Below, in pieces: positions 11,621 to 23,286 of a DNA stretch of 64,000 nt (the first letter of the stretch is position 1; each line of letters starts with the position of its first letter). The translations under genes and the position numbers were made by a program. Location of the stretch: positions 1,648,947 through 1,712,946 of the forward strand of contig JAJEKV010000063.1 in NCBI GenBank assembly GCA_021234155.1, written 5' to 3'. The notes below the pieces were generated by a model. The model ran no database searches, was not told the DNA's origin, and saw nothing but the letters and a program-made list of their open reading frames with translations. The stretch comes from Isoetes taiwanensis (lineage: Eukaryota; Streptophyta; Lycopodiopsida; Isoetales; Isoetaceae).

Positions 11621-13250
11621 ACAACCTCTAACATACAAAAGGTAGTTACAGACATCTTCAACAGTATAATCCATGCCGGCTTGCCAGAAAAGTGGAAGTA
11701 CAACAGGATTATACCCCTGCATAAAGGGGGCGACAAAGATGAACCAAACAATTACAGAACAATAACTGTCAGCTCTATCTTTGCGAAATGGTTCAGAAAA
11801 GTGTTGGATAATAAGCTGAAATACTGAGCAGAGGAAGAAAAACTGCGACCTTAGGAACAGGTAGGGTTTAGGCGGATCACTCAATAACAGACCACCTGAT
11901 CACATTCCGGATACTAATAGAATAGGCCAGAGCAAGAAACAAAAAAATCATATGTTGCTTTATAGACTTCAAAAAAACATTTGATATCGTACCTAGGGAA
12001 AAATTGCTTCAGAGACTGATAGACCTCAAAGCCCCGAAAGGCATGATATGATCGATTGCACGGCTATATCAGAGAGTCTATGCTAAAATGGAACAGGATG
12101 GGCAAGCAATCGATTGTGCCATAGGAGTAAAGCAGGGTTGTCCACTATCACCTACGCTATTTGGAATATATATAGACGCGCTGCAAGAATTCATGAGGGA
12201 AAACCAAGGGGACACACATGCACCGACCCTGGGTCAGAAGAGGGTGCCGGTGATGCTATACCGCAGATGATTTGAGTATGATGGCCACCAGATCTCAAGG
12301 GATGCACAAAATGCTGGATCTCCTAAAAGAGTTCTGTGGGAATACAGGGCTATCGGTGAACCTGACCAAGACGAAAATAGTCACTTTTGGTGTTAAAGCC
12401 AGACACAAACCATTCAAGTATATGGATACGAGATTGGAAGAGGCAACGACATATAAATATCTAGGATATGATGCACATGGCACAAGAAAATGAGCAAAGG
12501 GGGCAGATGTTAGGTTCTAGTCAGCTATAAGAAACTATTATATAATGAAAAGTTTTTGTAATAAGGGTAGAATTATTGACTGGGAGATCAAATGCTATCT
12601 ATGCAGCTCACTAGTTGCAGCAACACAGCTATATGGGGCAGAAGCGTGGGGACCGGGTATGTCTGAGGGAAAATGGGAGAAGCATGAAGGCATCAGGCAA
12701 GGATTAAACGTGAGGACAAACACACCACTGGCGACAATGGTATATGAAACAGGTGAGAAGCCAATGGAGATCAGAATATGGGAGAGGACAGTGATATACT
12801 TAATAAGGGACAATGAGGTCAGAAAGCCCGAGAAATTGTCAACGATAGCAATTTGGGAATCAACAAAACAACACACGACCATAGGTATAGGATGGTTCAA
12901 GGAAGTGGCATACTGGACAAGAAGCCTAGGCCTAAACCTGAGTGATATACTGAAAGACCGGAAATGGAATGAGGAGTGGATAGAGGCCGCCATGAAGGCA
13001 TGGCTAACTAAACACAGCGGGGCAAAAATTACGTGGTTACTGGAAGTTTTCAATCCCAGCCGACAGATAGGCCAAAACCCAGAATGTGAAACCATGAACT
13101 CAGAATTGAAAAAGGAAGATGGGGAAAGCTGAGGAGGGAAGAGTGCGTATGTCAGATATGCGATACATGTGAAATTGAAGATGAAAATCACATGCTCAAT
13201 TGGTGCACGACATATGCAGATATAAGAGCTAGATTCCAAACTTTTACTAT
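11621..13250 (+). mobile_element. LINE fragment: RT and C-terminal zinc region (RTE/Jockey-like), broken
   Basis: RT blocks are visible in order: WKYNRIIPLHKGGDKDEPNN and YRTITV (11,690–11,770); CCFIDFKKTFDIVPR (11,955–12,000); IGVKQGCPLSPTLFGIYIDA (12,122–12,180); a LYADDL active site split by one extra base near 12,260; LSVNLTKTKI (12,350); and YKYLGY (12,450). The C-terminal half (12,545–13,132) is mostly open and includes YGAEAWG. After a stop comes CQIC…ENHMLNWC, the usual terminal Cys/His cluster. There is no endonuclease, so the element is 5'-truncated. It sits inside the acidic exon of the RING gene in the same orientation. Confidence 0.82.
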
Positions 13251-13434
13251 GCTCAACTGATTTATGTTCCATGCCATAACCCTGATGGACTCTATTCTGA
13301 AATTTTCACTTTCCCATTCTTCCAAAACGCCTTTTTGTTGTTTCGATTTGCTTCCTTGAATTTTTGGATTTCCATTTTGTAACTTTCATATTGTTTTTTG
13401 GTCAAATATTCATTGATCCAAATGTTCTTTCCTT

Positions 13435-14031
13435 TCAGTTTCGTCTTTTTTTTTGAAGCACCTTAACTTTGCTAGCTCGGTTTGAAAATTTTATTATCAT
13501 ATCTCGTGGCTTACGCCCTTTCAGCCATGCTCTAAAAGCATCCTTGATTTCAATCCCTTCCAATGTCACCCGCATTGAGAAAAGGCATGCAACCTCGTAT
13601 TTTGTATTCTCGTTTTCGACTTCAAGTAGAACCGCAACTCTCAAGTTAAGTGCTCTTTTCTGATGCTCTTGCATCTCTAGGATATCATTTATCCATGAGT
13701 TTAACTTATTGACTACATCTTTTACTATCTCTGTTGTCTCCCCATCCTCTTTGTCATCGTCAGATCCAAACTCATTTTCTCTTTCTTTTAGAACGACTAA
13801 TCTCATCTCTCAAAGTCTGATTTTTCTATAGATCTGCTCTCAATGCTAAAATTCTTCTCTCAATGATCTATTGTCTTGTTGTAATTCACACAAGGAGCTG
13901 GAAATTTGGGATAGTGCACACACAAATTTATATTCCTTTTTTGTTGCCTCCAATTCCATGTTTGCTACCTCCTTTTGCATTTGCTCCATTGTGTCTATGA
14001 GTTCTGTCATCACCAGATTCAGATTGGCCAA
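13435..14031 (-). pseudogene. LINE ORF1p-like protein (coiled coil plus RRM-like end), three in-frame stops
   Basis: One minus-strand frame from 14,031 to 13,435 gives an N-terminal coiled coil (EQMQKEVANMELEATKKEY), an acidic linker (GSDDDKEDGE) and a C-terminal piece ending RDMIIKFSNRASKVKVL. The last resembles the RRM-to-C-terminal-domain region of L1 ORF1 proteins. Stops at 13,848–13,846 (TAG), 13,842–13,840 (TGA) and 13,812–13,810 (TGA) interrupt an otherwise continuous frame; each is one C-to-T change from a sense codon. No ORF2 follows in this orientation. It could instead be an unrelated coiled-coil protein. Confidence 0.45.
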
Positions 14032-14122
14032 GAGACCACCGATATCTTATTGTTGCATCCCCTACTATTGAAATAATCTAGAATTGAGCATCATATATGT
14101 GTGCATCGATCTTGCATTCAGA

Positions 14123-14203
14123 TTAGAATAGAATAGAATAGAATAGAATAGAATAGAATAGAATAGAATAGAATAGAATAGAATAGAATAGAATAGAGTA
14201 GAA
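14123..14203 (+). repeat. (AGAAT)n microsatellite
   Basis: About sixteen near-perfect pentamers, with one interrupted unit near the right end. Confidence 0.95.
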
Positions 14204-14339
14204 TGATTTATATCATCCAAGGAGATCAAATCGGTCTATGGGGTAAAAGAAGGAGCGCAACAGACTTTTACTGCCCAGATTAAAAAAACCCTTGCCCTGA
14301 AGGGTTTTCGATGGAAAAAACGTAGCAATAGTAAGATTG

Positions 14340-15181
14340 CTATCAAACTATACAAATATACATCATCATGAAATGTACATATATGTATGCCAAGTGTTTG
14401 TCCGAGGACATAGCTGGTCCCGCATATCCATGACCTCCTGAAGGTATGATTCTAGCATCCGTATGGAAGTCGTGCTCAATATTGCAGTGGCTGGCCAAAC
14501 CTGGCCAACTCACCATAGCATATCCAGATTTGATCATACGCTGGACAGCTTTAAAGGGTATGGCATTCATCCTCAACGGCTCGTAGCATTGACAAAGCCT
14601 GTCCTGGCATGGCTTCCCAATCCATTTGCCCGTCTCAATTCAAAGAAAATGTGCACCTACGAATCGAGGCAATGAGTCTGCGCTTTCTTATAGGTAAATG
14701 GGTACTTCTAATATGAGGTTTATGTGGCATTGGTAGTGTGCTGTCTTGATCTGTTCAAGGGTGCTGGTGTCCCAGAGCTTGCCACAGAAGCAAATGTCAA
14801 GATATTGCCTCAAGCTATGATGATTTTCCTCTGTTTGCACCTGTATGCACGTGTGCTCCTGCACATTCCATCTGGACAGCCACTGAGCTCTCTTTTCCTT
14901 TCAGCAAGCCTTGAGGCGTTGCGCCCCATTGCCACGGTATAAGCTAGGCAAGGGAGACGAGCATCATCCATATTGACCACCTTCTGAAAGTAGACAATGT
15001 GGCGACCAAGAGGCTCCCTATACTCCGGGCAACGAGAGCTGTCGGATGGGCATATTCGTCCTTTATTCCAAGATCTGGACCGTACATAGCGATCCTCGTT
15101 TGTGGGGTATGCATGTACAAGTTTTTGTATACTGTATATTAAGGTTTGCAAAATACTATAAGGTTCAATGAGAGAATGCAC
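14340..15181 (-). mobile_element. LINE ORF2 3'-terminal fragment
   Basis: The minus strand reads GRHIVYFQKV and ARLPCLAY near 15,000–14,940. This matches the pattern DRHLIYFQPV…RLPNLAY in the fragment at 21,646–21,849. Further on (14,600–14,530) is VEDECHTL followed by CPAYDQIW, the terminal Cys/His motif of many LINE ORF2 proteins. Frames are broken throughout. Its 5' part overlaps the inverted copy of repeat A. Confidence 0.6.
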
Positions 15182-15358
15182 TTAATGGTGTTAATTTTGT
15201 ACATGTATTGTAAATATATTTTTGGAGCTCTCGCTGCCCTACGTAACCCCCCGTGTGAATATGCACCCAAACCAAAGGGGGTTTAAGGGGGATTTTAATT
15301 TAAATGTGTTAAATGCAATGGTTTGTGTTAATAATGTTAATGGTAGTTGTGTGTTGAT
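15020..15358. repeat. Second copy of repeat A (inverted) and B (direct)
   Basis: 15,020–15,145 is the reverse complement of 6,215–6,340 with few changes. 15,225–15,358 matches 6,320–6,450 directly. About 80 bp separate the two. Confidence 0.75.
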
Positions 15359-16148
15359 TGTTATATTAAAAAAACTTTTGGGCCCTTCGGGCCCTAACTA
15401 AAGCAAACATAAGTAAACTTTATGGGCCTAAATATTAATTACTAAAAAGCATAATAATATCAAGACAAACAAATTATTTCCATTGCAAACAACTATTTAC
15501 ATTTTATGTAGTCATTATATTCATTATCTGTAATCTCAATATTGCAATACAAAAGTCAAGTAAACTATTGGCCATTTCATGCATTAAGAGCAATGCATGG
15601 TCTTTGCCCATTGCATGCAACATTAATAGCTTGTCATGTCTGCACAACCTAGCTTATTCGTAGTCTCAATATTGGGAACACAAAATTATGTGCACGGAGG
15701 AGCAAATGCAATGCACCATTCACTCCATCATTCTAGAAATACATTGCACTAGTTTTGCATAAGGAATAAAAAAGTACAACTAGAGATTCTTACTTAAGGT
15801 GGGAGCATAATCTCAAAAAATGCTATTGGAGACTCTCACTTAAGGTGGGAGCATAATGTTATCTCAATTTTCTGCATTGCATACCAAGGGCAGCTCAAAT
15901 ATACTAAAAAATACACTGTTATAAAGTGTGTAAAGCTTGAACAAAATCATGAATCCAGAAGTCTTTAACATGCAACAAATAACTACTTACCCTGAATCTT
16001 GAGTAGGAAATTTTGAAGTATTGACAGGGCATCTAAAAACCACGCAACAACAATTTATAAGAGGAGTCTTTGGTAGAATCTTGGAAGCCCAAAATCCAGT
16101 AGGAGCTCTGTCGTAGTAACGATTTATATACCACCAACATCAGACATA
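15359..16148. other. Intergenic, no gene seen
   Basis: AT-rich. It contains a 46-bp tandem duplication (about 15,784–15,868; CTTAAGGTGGGAGCATAAT at 15,793 and 15,839). Nothing else was recognised. Confidence 0.5.
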
Positions 16149-16726
16149 TTATATTTGTTGGAATAGATGATGTGCTGCTTGAAGGTTCTCATGTTTATAA
16201 GCTATCATAGCATTAAATGAAATGTCCTTTTGAGACATTTGCTGAAAAAGTTTATGTGCCTCATCCATGTGTCCAGATTCAGCATGGGCTGTGATGACGA
16301 TACTCCAAGACACAGCATTTGGTCTAGGCATCTCTTTGAAGAGCTTCAATGCATCTGTCAGCTGGCTATAGCGAGCATAAGCTCCAATAACAATATTCCA
16401 TGAAGAGGCATCATGCAGAGGCATTTCATGGATCAATGTTAATGCCTTCCTGAGCTGCCATAACGAAGATAAGCTGATAGCATAGAGGTCCAAGAAACCA
16501 CATCTGGATTGGGCAATAGTTGAAATAACTTCATTGCTTCTTCCACTTGGCCAGCTTCACTATAGACCCACATCATAATATTCCACGAGGAAATATTCCT
16601 CTCATGCAAATGATCAAACACATTCCTTGTGTCCTTCACAGCACCACATTTACAACTAACATCTTGCAACAGTATGAGGCAGAATACATGTTCTGCTTCA
16701 ACAGATGAAAAGTTAGAGCATCGCAA
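16149..16726 (-). pseudogene. Pentatricopeptide-repeat (PPR) gene fragment, frameshifted
   Basis: About five consecutive degenerate PPR motifs are readable on the minus strand: NISSWNIMMWVYSEAGQ, PDVVSWTSMLSAYLRYG, DASSWNIVIGAYARYSQ, NAVSWSIVITAHAESGH and DISFNAMIAYKHE. The 31–35-residue spacing and SWN/SWT signatures are typical of plant PLS-class PPR proteins, which bind organellar RNA. A frameshift near 16,455 divides the fragment. There is no start codon context, transit peptide, E or DYW domain. It is a truncated copy or an isolated exon of a dead gene. Confidence 0.8.
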
Positions 16727-17056
16727 ATAAAACCTTCACAGCATCATAAATTTACGAATCTGCTTCAATCCACGAATTTGGCATGCTTTGCTTGAAGTTT
16801 TTACCTTAAAATACAAGGAGACGGATGACAAATTTTGCAAGTCAGGCCCTGGTAGCATCACAAATCCGGTTATTCGGACTGCTTCAATCCACGAATGCTC
16901 ATGCCTGGCATTGAGTCCTTGCCCTAAACCCTTCAATATACGAGACTTTAATCCAAAAACAAGCAACTCAGATGCAAAACAAAGAGTTTGGAGCTATGAA
17001 CATTGAACAAAACAGGCTAACTTATGAAATATTGATATGGAAGAAAAAAGTAAGTA

Positions 17057-17400
17057 CTTGATGAAATCCAGGCTCCTTGGTAAGTGGAACTCCTAGCTCT
17101 GATATGCAAGCTTGCATCCGATCATCACTGCCAAACAAGTAAGGGTATCTATGCAAACAAGAATCCTGCATTTTTTCCAGAGCCATTGCAAGAGGATAAC
17201 TGATAGCAAATCCGCCTCCACCATATGCCATATTGTAAGAAAAATGCAAGTTCTCGGTATGGCTTTCAGAATTAGATCCAATGTAGTAGAGCTTCCGATG
17301 GTCATATTTGGACAAAACCCCGACCAAATTCTCAGGAATGAAGATGGTATCATCATCGCCCATAAACAGGCCGCCAGAAAGCAGAGCCTCACCAGAAATG
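17057..17400 (-). pseudogene. Single exon of a DUF604/GT31 (Fringe-like) glycosyltransferase
   Basis: The minus strand encodes FMGDDDTIFIPENLVGVL (DDD metal/nucleotide-sugar motif), KYDHRKLYYIGSNSESH, YGGGGFAISYPLA and GSDDRMQACISELGVPLT, then EPGFHQ followed by GTACTT, a plausible donor. These are the core blocks of plant DUF604 proteins, Golgi-type transferases related to Fringe. The next family exon (normally starting after GFHQ with YD) was not found downstream, where PPR sequence begins. Upstream family sequence is also missing. I read it as an exon relic, though flanking introns could be longer than expected. Confidence 0.7.
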
Positions 17401-17719
17401 TACATGATTTATGGCTCTTGCACTGTCATAACCGCCAACAGGCCATGCCTGCGGCCAGATATGCCACATGCCAAATCCGGAACCCTAATATTAACCACAA
17501 ACCTAATAACTTAAGATTTGAAACCTAAACTAAAAAAACATGCAAACAATAAAAGCCCCACAACCACACGATTTTCCCTCTTCTTTAAAATCAATGGCTA
17601 ACAAATGGGTGCACTCTAGAAATACCGTTTAGTATGTCCACGTGAATACGCCCATGAAATCATATGAAAACCATGCCAAAAAGCGTATAAAATCACAAAA
17701 AAACCCCTATTATAATGCT

Positions 17720-20700
17720 AGATATTGATACTAGGTGTGTGCCAAATTCTTGGTCATGGATTCGGTTCTTATTGCATGCCAAGTCTCGAATCTCAATACC
17801 CCATTTTCATAGCCAGTTCATACCATCTGCATACCATCCCTTATCCATTGTCGCATTTAGTGCTAGCCGGAGGTAACTTTCTTCCTCTAACCCCCCCATC
17901 CTGCTTAAATAAGTTAAGAAACGACATAAAGCTTCACATTCCAACTGCACCATACCGCATTCTGCCAACATCATGTCATACGGAGTCTGCATTTTAACTC
18001 CAAGCTCAGTGTGTAGAAACCTTTTCTGCACTCGCTCTATTTTTTGCCATAGCTCGTGTGCGTGTGCGTGTGCGCGCGTGTGTGTGTGTGTGTGCGTGTG
18101 GGTGCGTTTGTCATCTGGAAAGCACTCATCATCGAGTAACTCGCCGTCGCTCTCCTCTTTCTCATCTCCACTAGATTCAATAGCATGTTTAATTGCTACA
18201 TCCCTCAAGTCCAATATATCAATCAAAAAGCTACCCACCGTGGAGGCTGGCATGTCAAAGAATTGTTGCAAATTGGATATGGCAAAACCAAACCTATACC
18301 GCAGAGCTTGATATGCTGGGCAGTGTATTATTGCATGTTCTTCATCCTCTACTTCGTCTGAGCCACATGCCCGACATGTTCGATACTCTCTCTGGATGTT
18401 GTACCATCTGCCAACATCCTGCAGATAGCATGTCGTTTTTTCACGGAGATGTTCTCATTCAAATAGTTCATCGCCTGGAGCGTTGGATTCATCTTTTCCC
18501 TATATTGCTGCATCTTTATACCAGGGGTGTGCCAGATTCTTCCTCGAATGGTCTCTTTTATCCAGTCCCGGATCCGGTCCTTATTGCGTGCCAAGTCTTG
18601 GATGTGAATGCCCCATTTTCTTAACCAAGTCATTCCATCCGCGTACCAACCTTTCTCTATTGTTGCATTCAGTGCCAGTCTCGGATAGCTATCTTCTTCC
18701 AATCCTCCTAGCTTGCTAAGGTATGTTAAAAAATGACATAGTGCTTCGCACTCTAACTGCATCATATCACATTCTGTCAAGATCATGTCATATGGCGTCT
18801 GCATTTTAACCCCAAGCTCAGTGTGCAGAAATTTCTTTTGTACCCTTTCTATCTTTTGCCAGAGTTCTAGTGATAACCCAGGACCCTAGACCTCACAGCC
18901 ATATAGCACCACCGTCTGCACTAGCGTCTTAAACATCATTTTTTTTAGATGGAAATTCCAAATATTTGCCTTTAGGCATTTCTTTTGCATAGCAAATAGT
19001 GCCTTTAGTTCCCCGCCGACTCTTTGTTCGACTGTTTGATTCCATCTGAAGTGCTTGTCCACAATGAGTCCTAGATATTTATAAGAGCTAGTAATCTCGA
19101 CTTCTTCCCCTTTGTAAGAGAAAGCACAATTCTTATCCAGATTCGTTCCAAACAGCACTATCTTGGTCTTCTACAGATTAACTTTCATTCCTGTTGCATC
19201 ACAAAAGGCCGCTAATGTGTCCATGTGTCTCTGCATCCCCTCTTTGCTTCTTGACAGCAATACAATGTCATCTACATATAATAATAAGCGGATCACAAAC
19301 CCTGCCAGTAACACCCCATCTCCTCCTTGTGTGCATATCCACTGCTCTGTCATCTATAAAGATGCCAAATAACGTAGGCGACAGGGGGCACCCTTGCTTA
19401 ACACCAGCATTGCTCTCCACCTGCACTTCACTTCGATCAAATGGGAAAGATAGCTTTATTAAAACCTTCTCATACAACAGTTTTACTGCATCCCTTAGCT
19501 GCTCATGCACATTGATTCTTTCAAGACTTTTCCATAAATTACCCCTATGCACCATGTCAAATGCCTTAGTAAAATCTACAAAACCTACAAACAATGGTTT
19601 CCTTGTCCCTTTTACTGTATCTATCATAGCCCAGAATGTCACCAAGTGATCCGTAGTACATTTTTGTGGTCTAAAACCAGCTTGTCCTTTAGCACATACA
19701 TTATGCTTTTCAGTCCATGCACTAATTTTGCTCTCAATAATATTGGCAAACAACTTTACAAAAAGATTACTAACCATAATCATGCAATAATTTTCAGGTC
19801 TTGGTCATTTCCAGCTTTATGAATAGGAGCAACTCTGTTAATTTGCCATTCTGTCGGAAAGCCCTCTTGCATTGCATCATTGAACATTCGGGTTATTATA
19901 CGTGCCACACCTCCCCCTGCCCATTTTAGCATTTCAGCCACCAAACCAAGTGTATCCGCTGCTTTCCCATTTGCCAGTTTACTCAGGCCCTCACATACAT
20001 CTTCAATTGTGAATTCAAAGTGAGTTTTGAGCATTTGTTGGGTTTCTGATATGCCATCAATATAGTAGAGTTTTTTAACCTGTGCCAGAAGATCTTCTAG
20101 TTTTAAATGTTGCGTGCTTTGCTTTCTTTCTTTCATCTTTTTCCAGAACTTATTAGGCTCCGTCACCAGACTTGCAACCAATTCCTCTTGCTTGTGATGT
20201 ATAAATGCTCTTTTCTTTCATCTAACTAAAGTCTTGTACTCTTTAATTAACTCTAGCCTATGCCTCCCTTGTGCCCTTTTATATTGTGTTCGTTTAAGCT
20301 TGCACTCGTCGTCAAACCATCCGTTGAAGGCAACCCCTTTTTTTTTTCTCCGTCCTGAACTGAAGTATACTTTTGTTGTACTTAGTACTAAAGAGGTCAA
20401 AACCTCGCTTATCTTTGCAGCACCATGTGGCCATATTGTGTTCATCACACCTTGTTCACATAGTTCCATGTATCGCTCTGCCTTTTTATGATTGACATGC
20501 ACACAGTCCTTGCTTGTTTCTGTGCAATGCCTAGTTGCCCCATAACAACAATATGCACTATGATTGGGACATGGTCTGATTCCTTTCTAGTGTCTGATAT
20601 ATGAAGGTATTTGACCTGCTCTACAAAAGACTCAGATGCAATAAAATAGTCTACAATGCTCTTTCCCTTGCAACTGCATTTATCAGTGCCTGGAAATCTT

Positions 20701-21643
20701 GTAATTCCATTGTATATCAAAAGATTTAGACCACTACACATACCTAGTAAATGATCCCATTGGAGTAGGCCATTTATCTTGATCTGCTAAGATGCGGTTC
20801 CACCTTGCTAGTTCCAATTCACGCTCGTCCATTTGATCCACACAACTGGGGTCTCCACTATTACTTGCTAGAAATGCCTATTTTCCTGCCATTCTGCCAT
20901 TGAAATCCCCTACAAAAACAACCTCGCCTAGTTCCATTAGTTCGAGGCTATCAAGTTCCAACTGCTGGAATGGATCCTCAAAGTCTAAATTGTACTTTTG
21001 GTATGTGTGCCTTTGCAGTGGCGGGAAATAACATCCCGCAATAAAAATCTTTTTATTATTTCTTCCAGGTATCTCCACCCAGATTGTCTCGTTTTTTTTT
21101 TTTATCACTTTTGCCAAATGCATCATTTCTGTTCTGATGTAACACGCAATCCCGCCGTACCCTCTTCTGCGCCATCCTTTTTTGTTCCAGACTGAGTGCA
21201 AGATTCTAAATCCTGGTATATCTGGAAGCCACTTTCTTCATGTTCCCAAGTTTCTATAAAGAATACCATGTCTACTGATGCTAGTACATCTGCCATCCCT
21301 ACAACCTTCCCGCTGCTTAGATGGCTGATGTTCCATGCAAGTAACCTGATGGTCTGGAGTTCCTATGCACCGTGTATGATGCATACCTTCCCTTGTTTCC
21401 AGCCCTAGCCACTGACGGAGGCACTGCCAATAAACCATCCTCCTCCGACTGAAGAGAATGAACTGAGCCCCCTTCGGATGAAGAGCTTTCGGATTCTACT
21501 TCGGCTTGCTCCTGTTCAGATACGGCCTCTTTGTTTTTTTCTGTCTTTTTTAAACTTTCTTTTGTAGTGATGGAGATAGAGCCTCTGGCAGATGATGACC
21601 CAGAGGTTTTACCTGCGTCTTTCTCCTTCTTAGCTTTTGCCAT
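17720..21643 (-). mobile_element. Nearly full-length LINE (RTE/Jockey-like), broken, with duplicated 3' tail
   Basis: Read on the minus strand. An N-terminal acidic/Lys-rich segment starts at ATG 21,643. The endonuclease (21,360–20,560) shows LLAWNISHL, GGIACYIRTE, FVGDFNGRM and ESDHVPI. A linker contains WFDDEC (20,310). RT (20,100–19,170) shows GFRPQKCTTDHL, VGFVDFTKAFDMVHR, GVKQGCPLSPTLFGIFID and YVDDIVLL. Then come SSYKYLGLIVD, VVLYGCEV and a C-terminal cluster TCRACG…EDEEHAIIHC near 18,370. Frameshifts lie near 21,230, 20,880–20,740, 19,780 and 18,410, and an in-frame stop is near 18,887. The tail from LWQKIERVQK onward is repeated beyond a TG tract. Confidence 0.85.
18057..18110 (+). 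repeat. (GT)n/(GC)-rich microsatellite inside the LINE tail
   Basis: Alternating GT with scattered GC steps, read as His-Thr/His-Ala repeats on the minus strand. It lies exactly at the seam between the two copies of the LINE tail and can form Z-DNA-type sequence. Confidence 0.9.
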
Positions 21644-21645
21644 TC

Positions 21646-22000
21646 TTAGCTTTTGCCATTCTTAGCATAGGCGAGGTTTGGGAGGCGAGTTTTGCCCATA
21701 CTGCCCACCGGTTGAAAGTATATGAGGTGACGATCTAGCATAGTCCACTGTAAAGGCAAGAAACTGCTCTTCTGCAAAAGTATCTGATATAGGATCGTGG
21801 GCTTGACTCCAAGTGCCCGAGTCAGAAATTCCTTTTGAACCCACTGCAAGTCATTCAGGTGGCAAGTGATACCACTAGTCCCTACACCTCCACCCCATAT
21901 AGAAGAACGGGTTCCACCAAAGACTACATGTTAAAAGCATATGCGATGACGGTCTAGCGCAACCCACTGTAAAGACAAGAAACCAATCTCATGCATATAT
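21646..22000 (-). mobile_element. LINE ORF2 C-terminal fragment
   Basis: Minus strand: VEPVLLYGVEV, then DLQWVQKEFLTRALGVK and LDRHLIYFQPVGS. This is the same post-RT region as in the neighbouring LINE (VVLYGCEV; VQKKFLHTELGVK). It has stops and frameshifts. A 17-bp unit (CTTTTGCCATTCTTAG) is duplicated at the join with the next element (21,630–21,666). Confidence 0.65.
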
Positions 22001-22178
22001 GATAAGGGCCCATGGACTTGACTTCAAGTGTTCGCCAGAAAGGCCTGATGTGCCCTCTTACAGAAGTATTGATATGGGACTATGGACTTGACTCCAAGTG
22101 CCTGGGCCAGAAAGACCTTATGAGCCCATTACAAATCATTCCAGGTGGCAAATGACACCTATCTTTACACCTTCACCC

Positions 22179-22470
22179 ATATAGAAGAATGGGCTCCGCC
22201 AATAGATAGTATTTTTACATTTATTGAAGACCACTGGGTCTATAAGATGCACCACAACACACCTCCACCCATATAGAAGAATGGGCTCCGCCACACATAT
22301 AGTATTTTTACATTTATTGAAGACCACATGGGTCTATAAACTGCACCACACCACTCTATTTGGGAGACCACCGATATAGAAGAATGGGCTCCGCCACACA
22401 TATAGTATTTTTACATTTATTGAAGACCACATGGGTCTATAAGCTGCACCACACCACTCTATTTGGGAGA
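22179..22470 (-). repeat. Three tandem copies of a ~92–103-bp LINE-derived unit
   Basis: ATATAGAAGAATGGGCTCCG starts at 22,179, 22,271 and 22,374. Each copy runs through GTATTTTTACATTTATTGAA and a CACACCACT-type end. A diverged fourth start is at about 21,897. On the minus strand the unit carries the EPVLLYGVE-type LINE segment. Confidence 0.85.
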
Positions 22471-22479
22471 CATATTATA

Positions 22480-23240
22480 TTGTTTGGGTAGTTTATAGTT
22501 GTACCACAATATTGTACATTGCTTCGTGGTGAGGTCGAACTTGAAGCCTCATCAAAGAAAGGACAATTTCAAGTCATGCCCAAGACCCAACATTCATATT
22601 GTTTAAAATGTTGATACTATAAATGCTTACTATATGAGTATCAAGAATTTTTTTTGAGAATACAATACAAATAGATATTTCATTTCAAAACAAGTAATTT
22701 CGACCAGTAGAAATTTCATGGCGAAAGCCCTGGCGAGTGGCAGAAGCCATGAGCCTGGGTGTGCACCATGATATTTTCTTCTGATAGAAATTTCCTCACG
22801 AAAAAAAAATACCTCCTACTATTTTCAGTGTTTCAAATAATTTTTATACAGAATTTTGACAACAAAAAATCAACAATGCGTGAACAGAAGTTTTATGTTT
22901 TAATAACTTACTGAAAACGGTGAAATAGCAATGCGACATTTTTTTCTGTTGTTGTGTGTATATCATAGTGTTGATTAATAGACAAGCGAAAATTCAAACT
23001 ACCTTTTTACATCGATGGTTTTATATATGCCCGATTTGGGTTGCCCTCCCGTGGAAACCAAATCGGGTGGAGATAGTTTGAGCGTTACACGGCCACAACC
23101 AAACAAAAAAAATTCAAATCACTTATCCATGTGGCTTTGCAAAAGTCACTGTTGAGTAAAGTTAGACACGGCATGATATTCGGTCAAGATAGACACGGCA
23201 TGATATTTGACCGATAGATATATGGCGATATAAACACGAT
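22480..23240. other. Upstream region of the GH5 gene, no other gene
   Basis: AT-rich; no family was recognised. A short direct repeat (GACACGGCATGATATT) occurs at about 23,165 and 23,199. Confidence 0.5.
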
Positions 23241-23250
23241 ACATAGTGGC

Positions 23251-23258
23251 TATATATA
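23251..23258 (+). promoter_or_regulatory. Putative TATA box of the GH5 gene
   Basis: TATATATA lies 36 bp before the chosen ATG at 23,287. It would place transcription start close to 23,280, after the out-of-frame ATG at 23,265. Position only; no other element was confirmed. Confidence 0.45.
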
Positions 23259-23286
23259 CCAACAATGGCATTTGCTTGTTATAACA

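Noticed and set aside
17807-18271. His-Thr/His-Ala repeat protein
   Set aside because: The repeats are a translated TG microsatellite inside a LINE tail.
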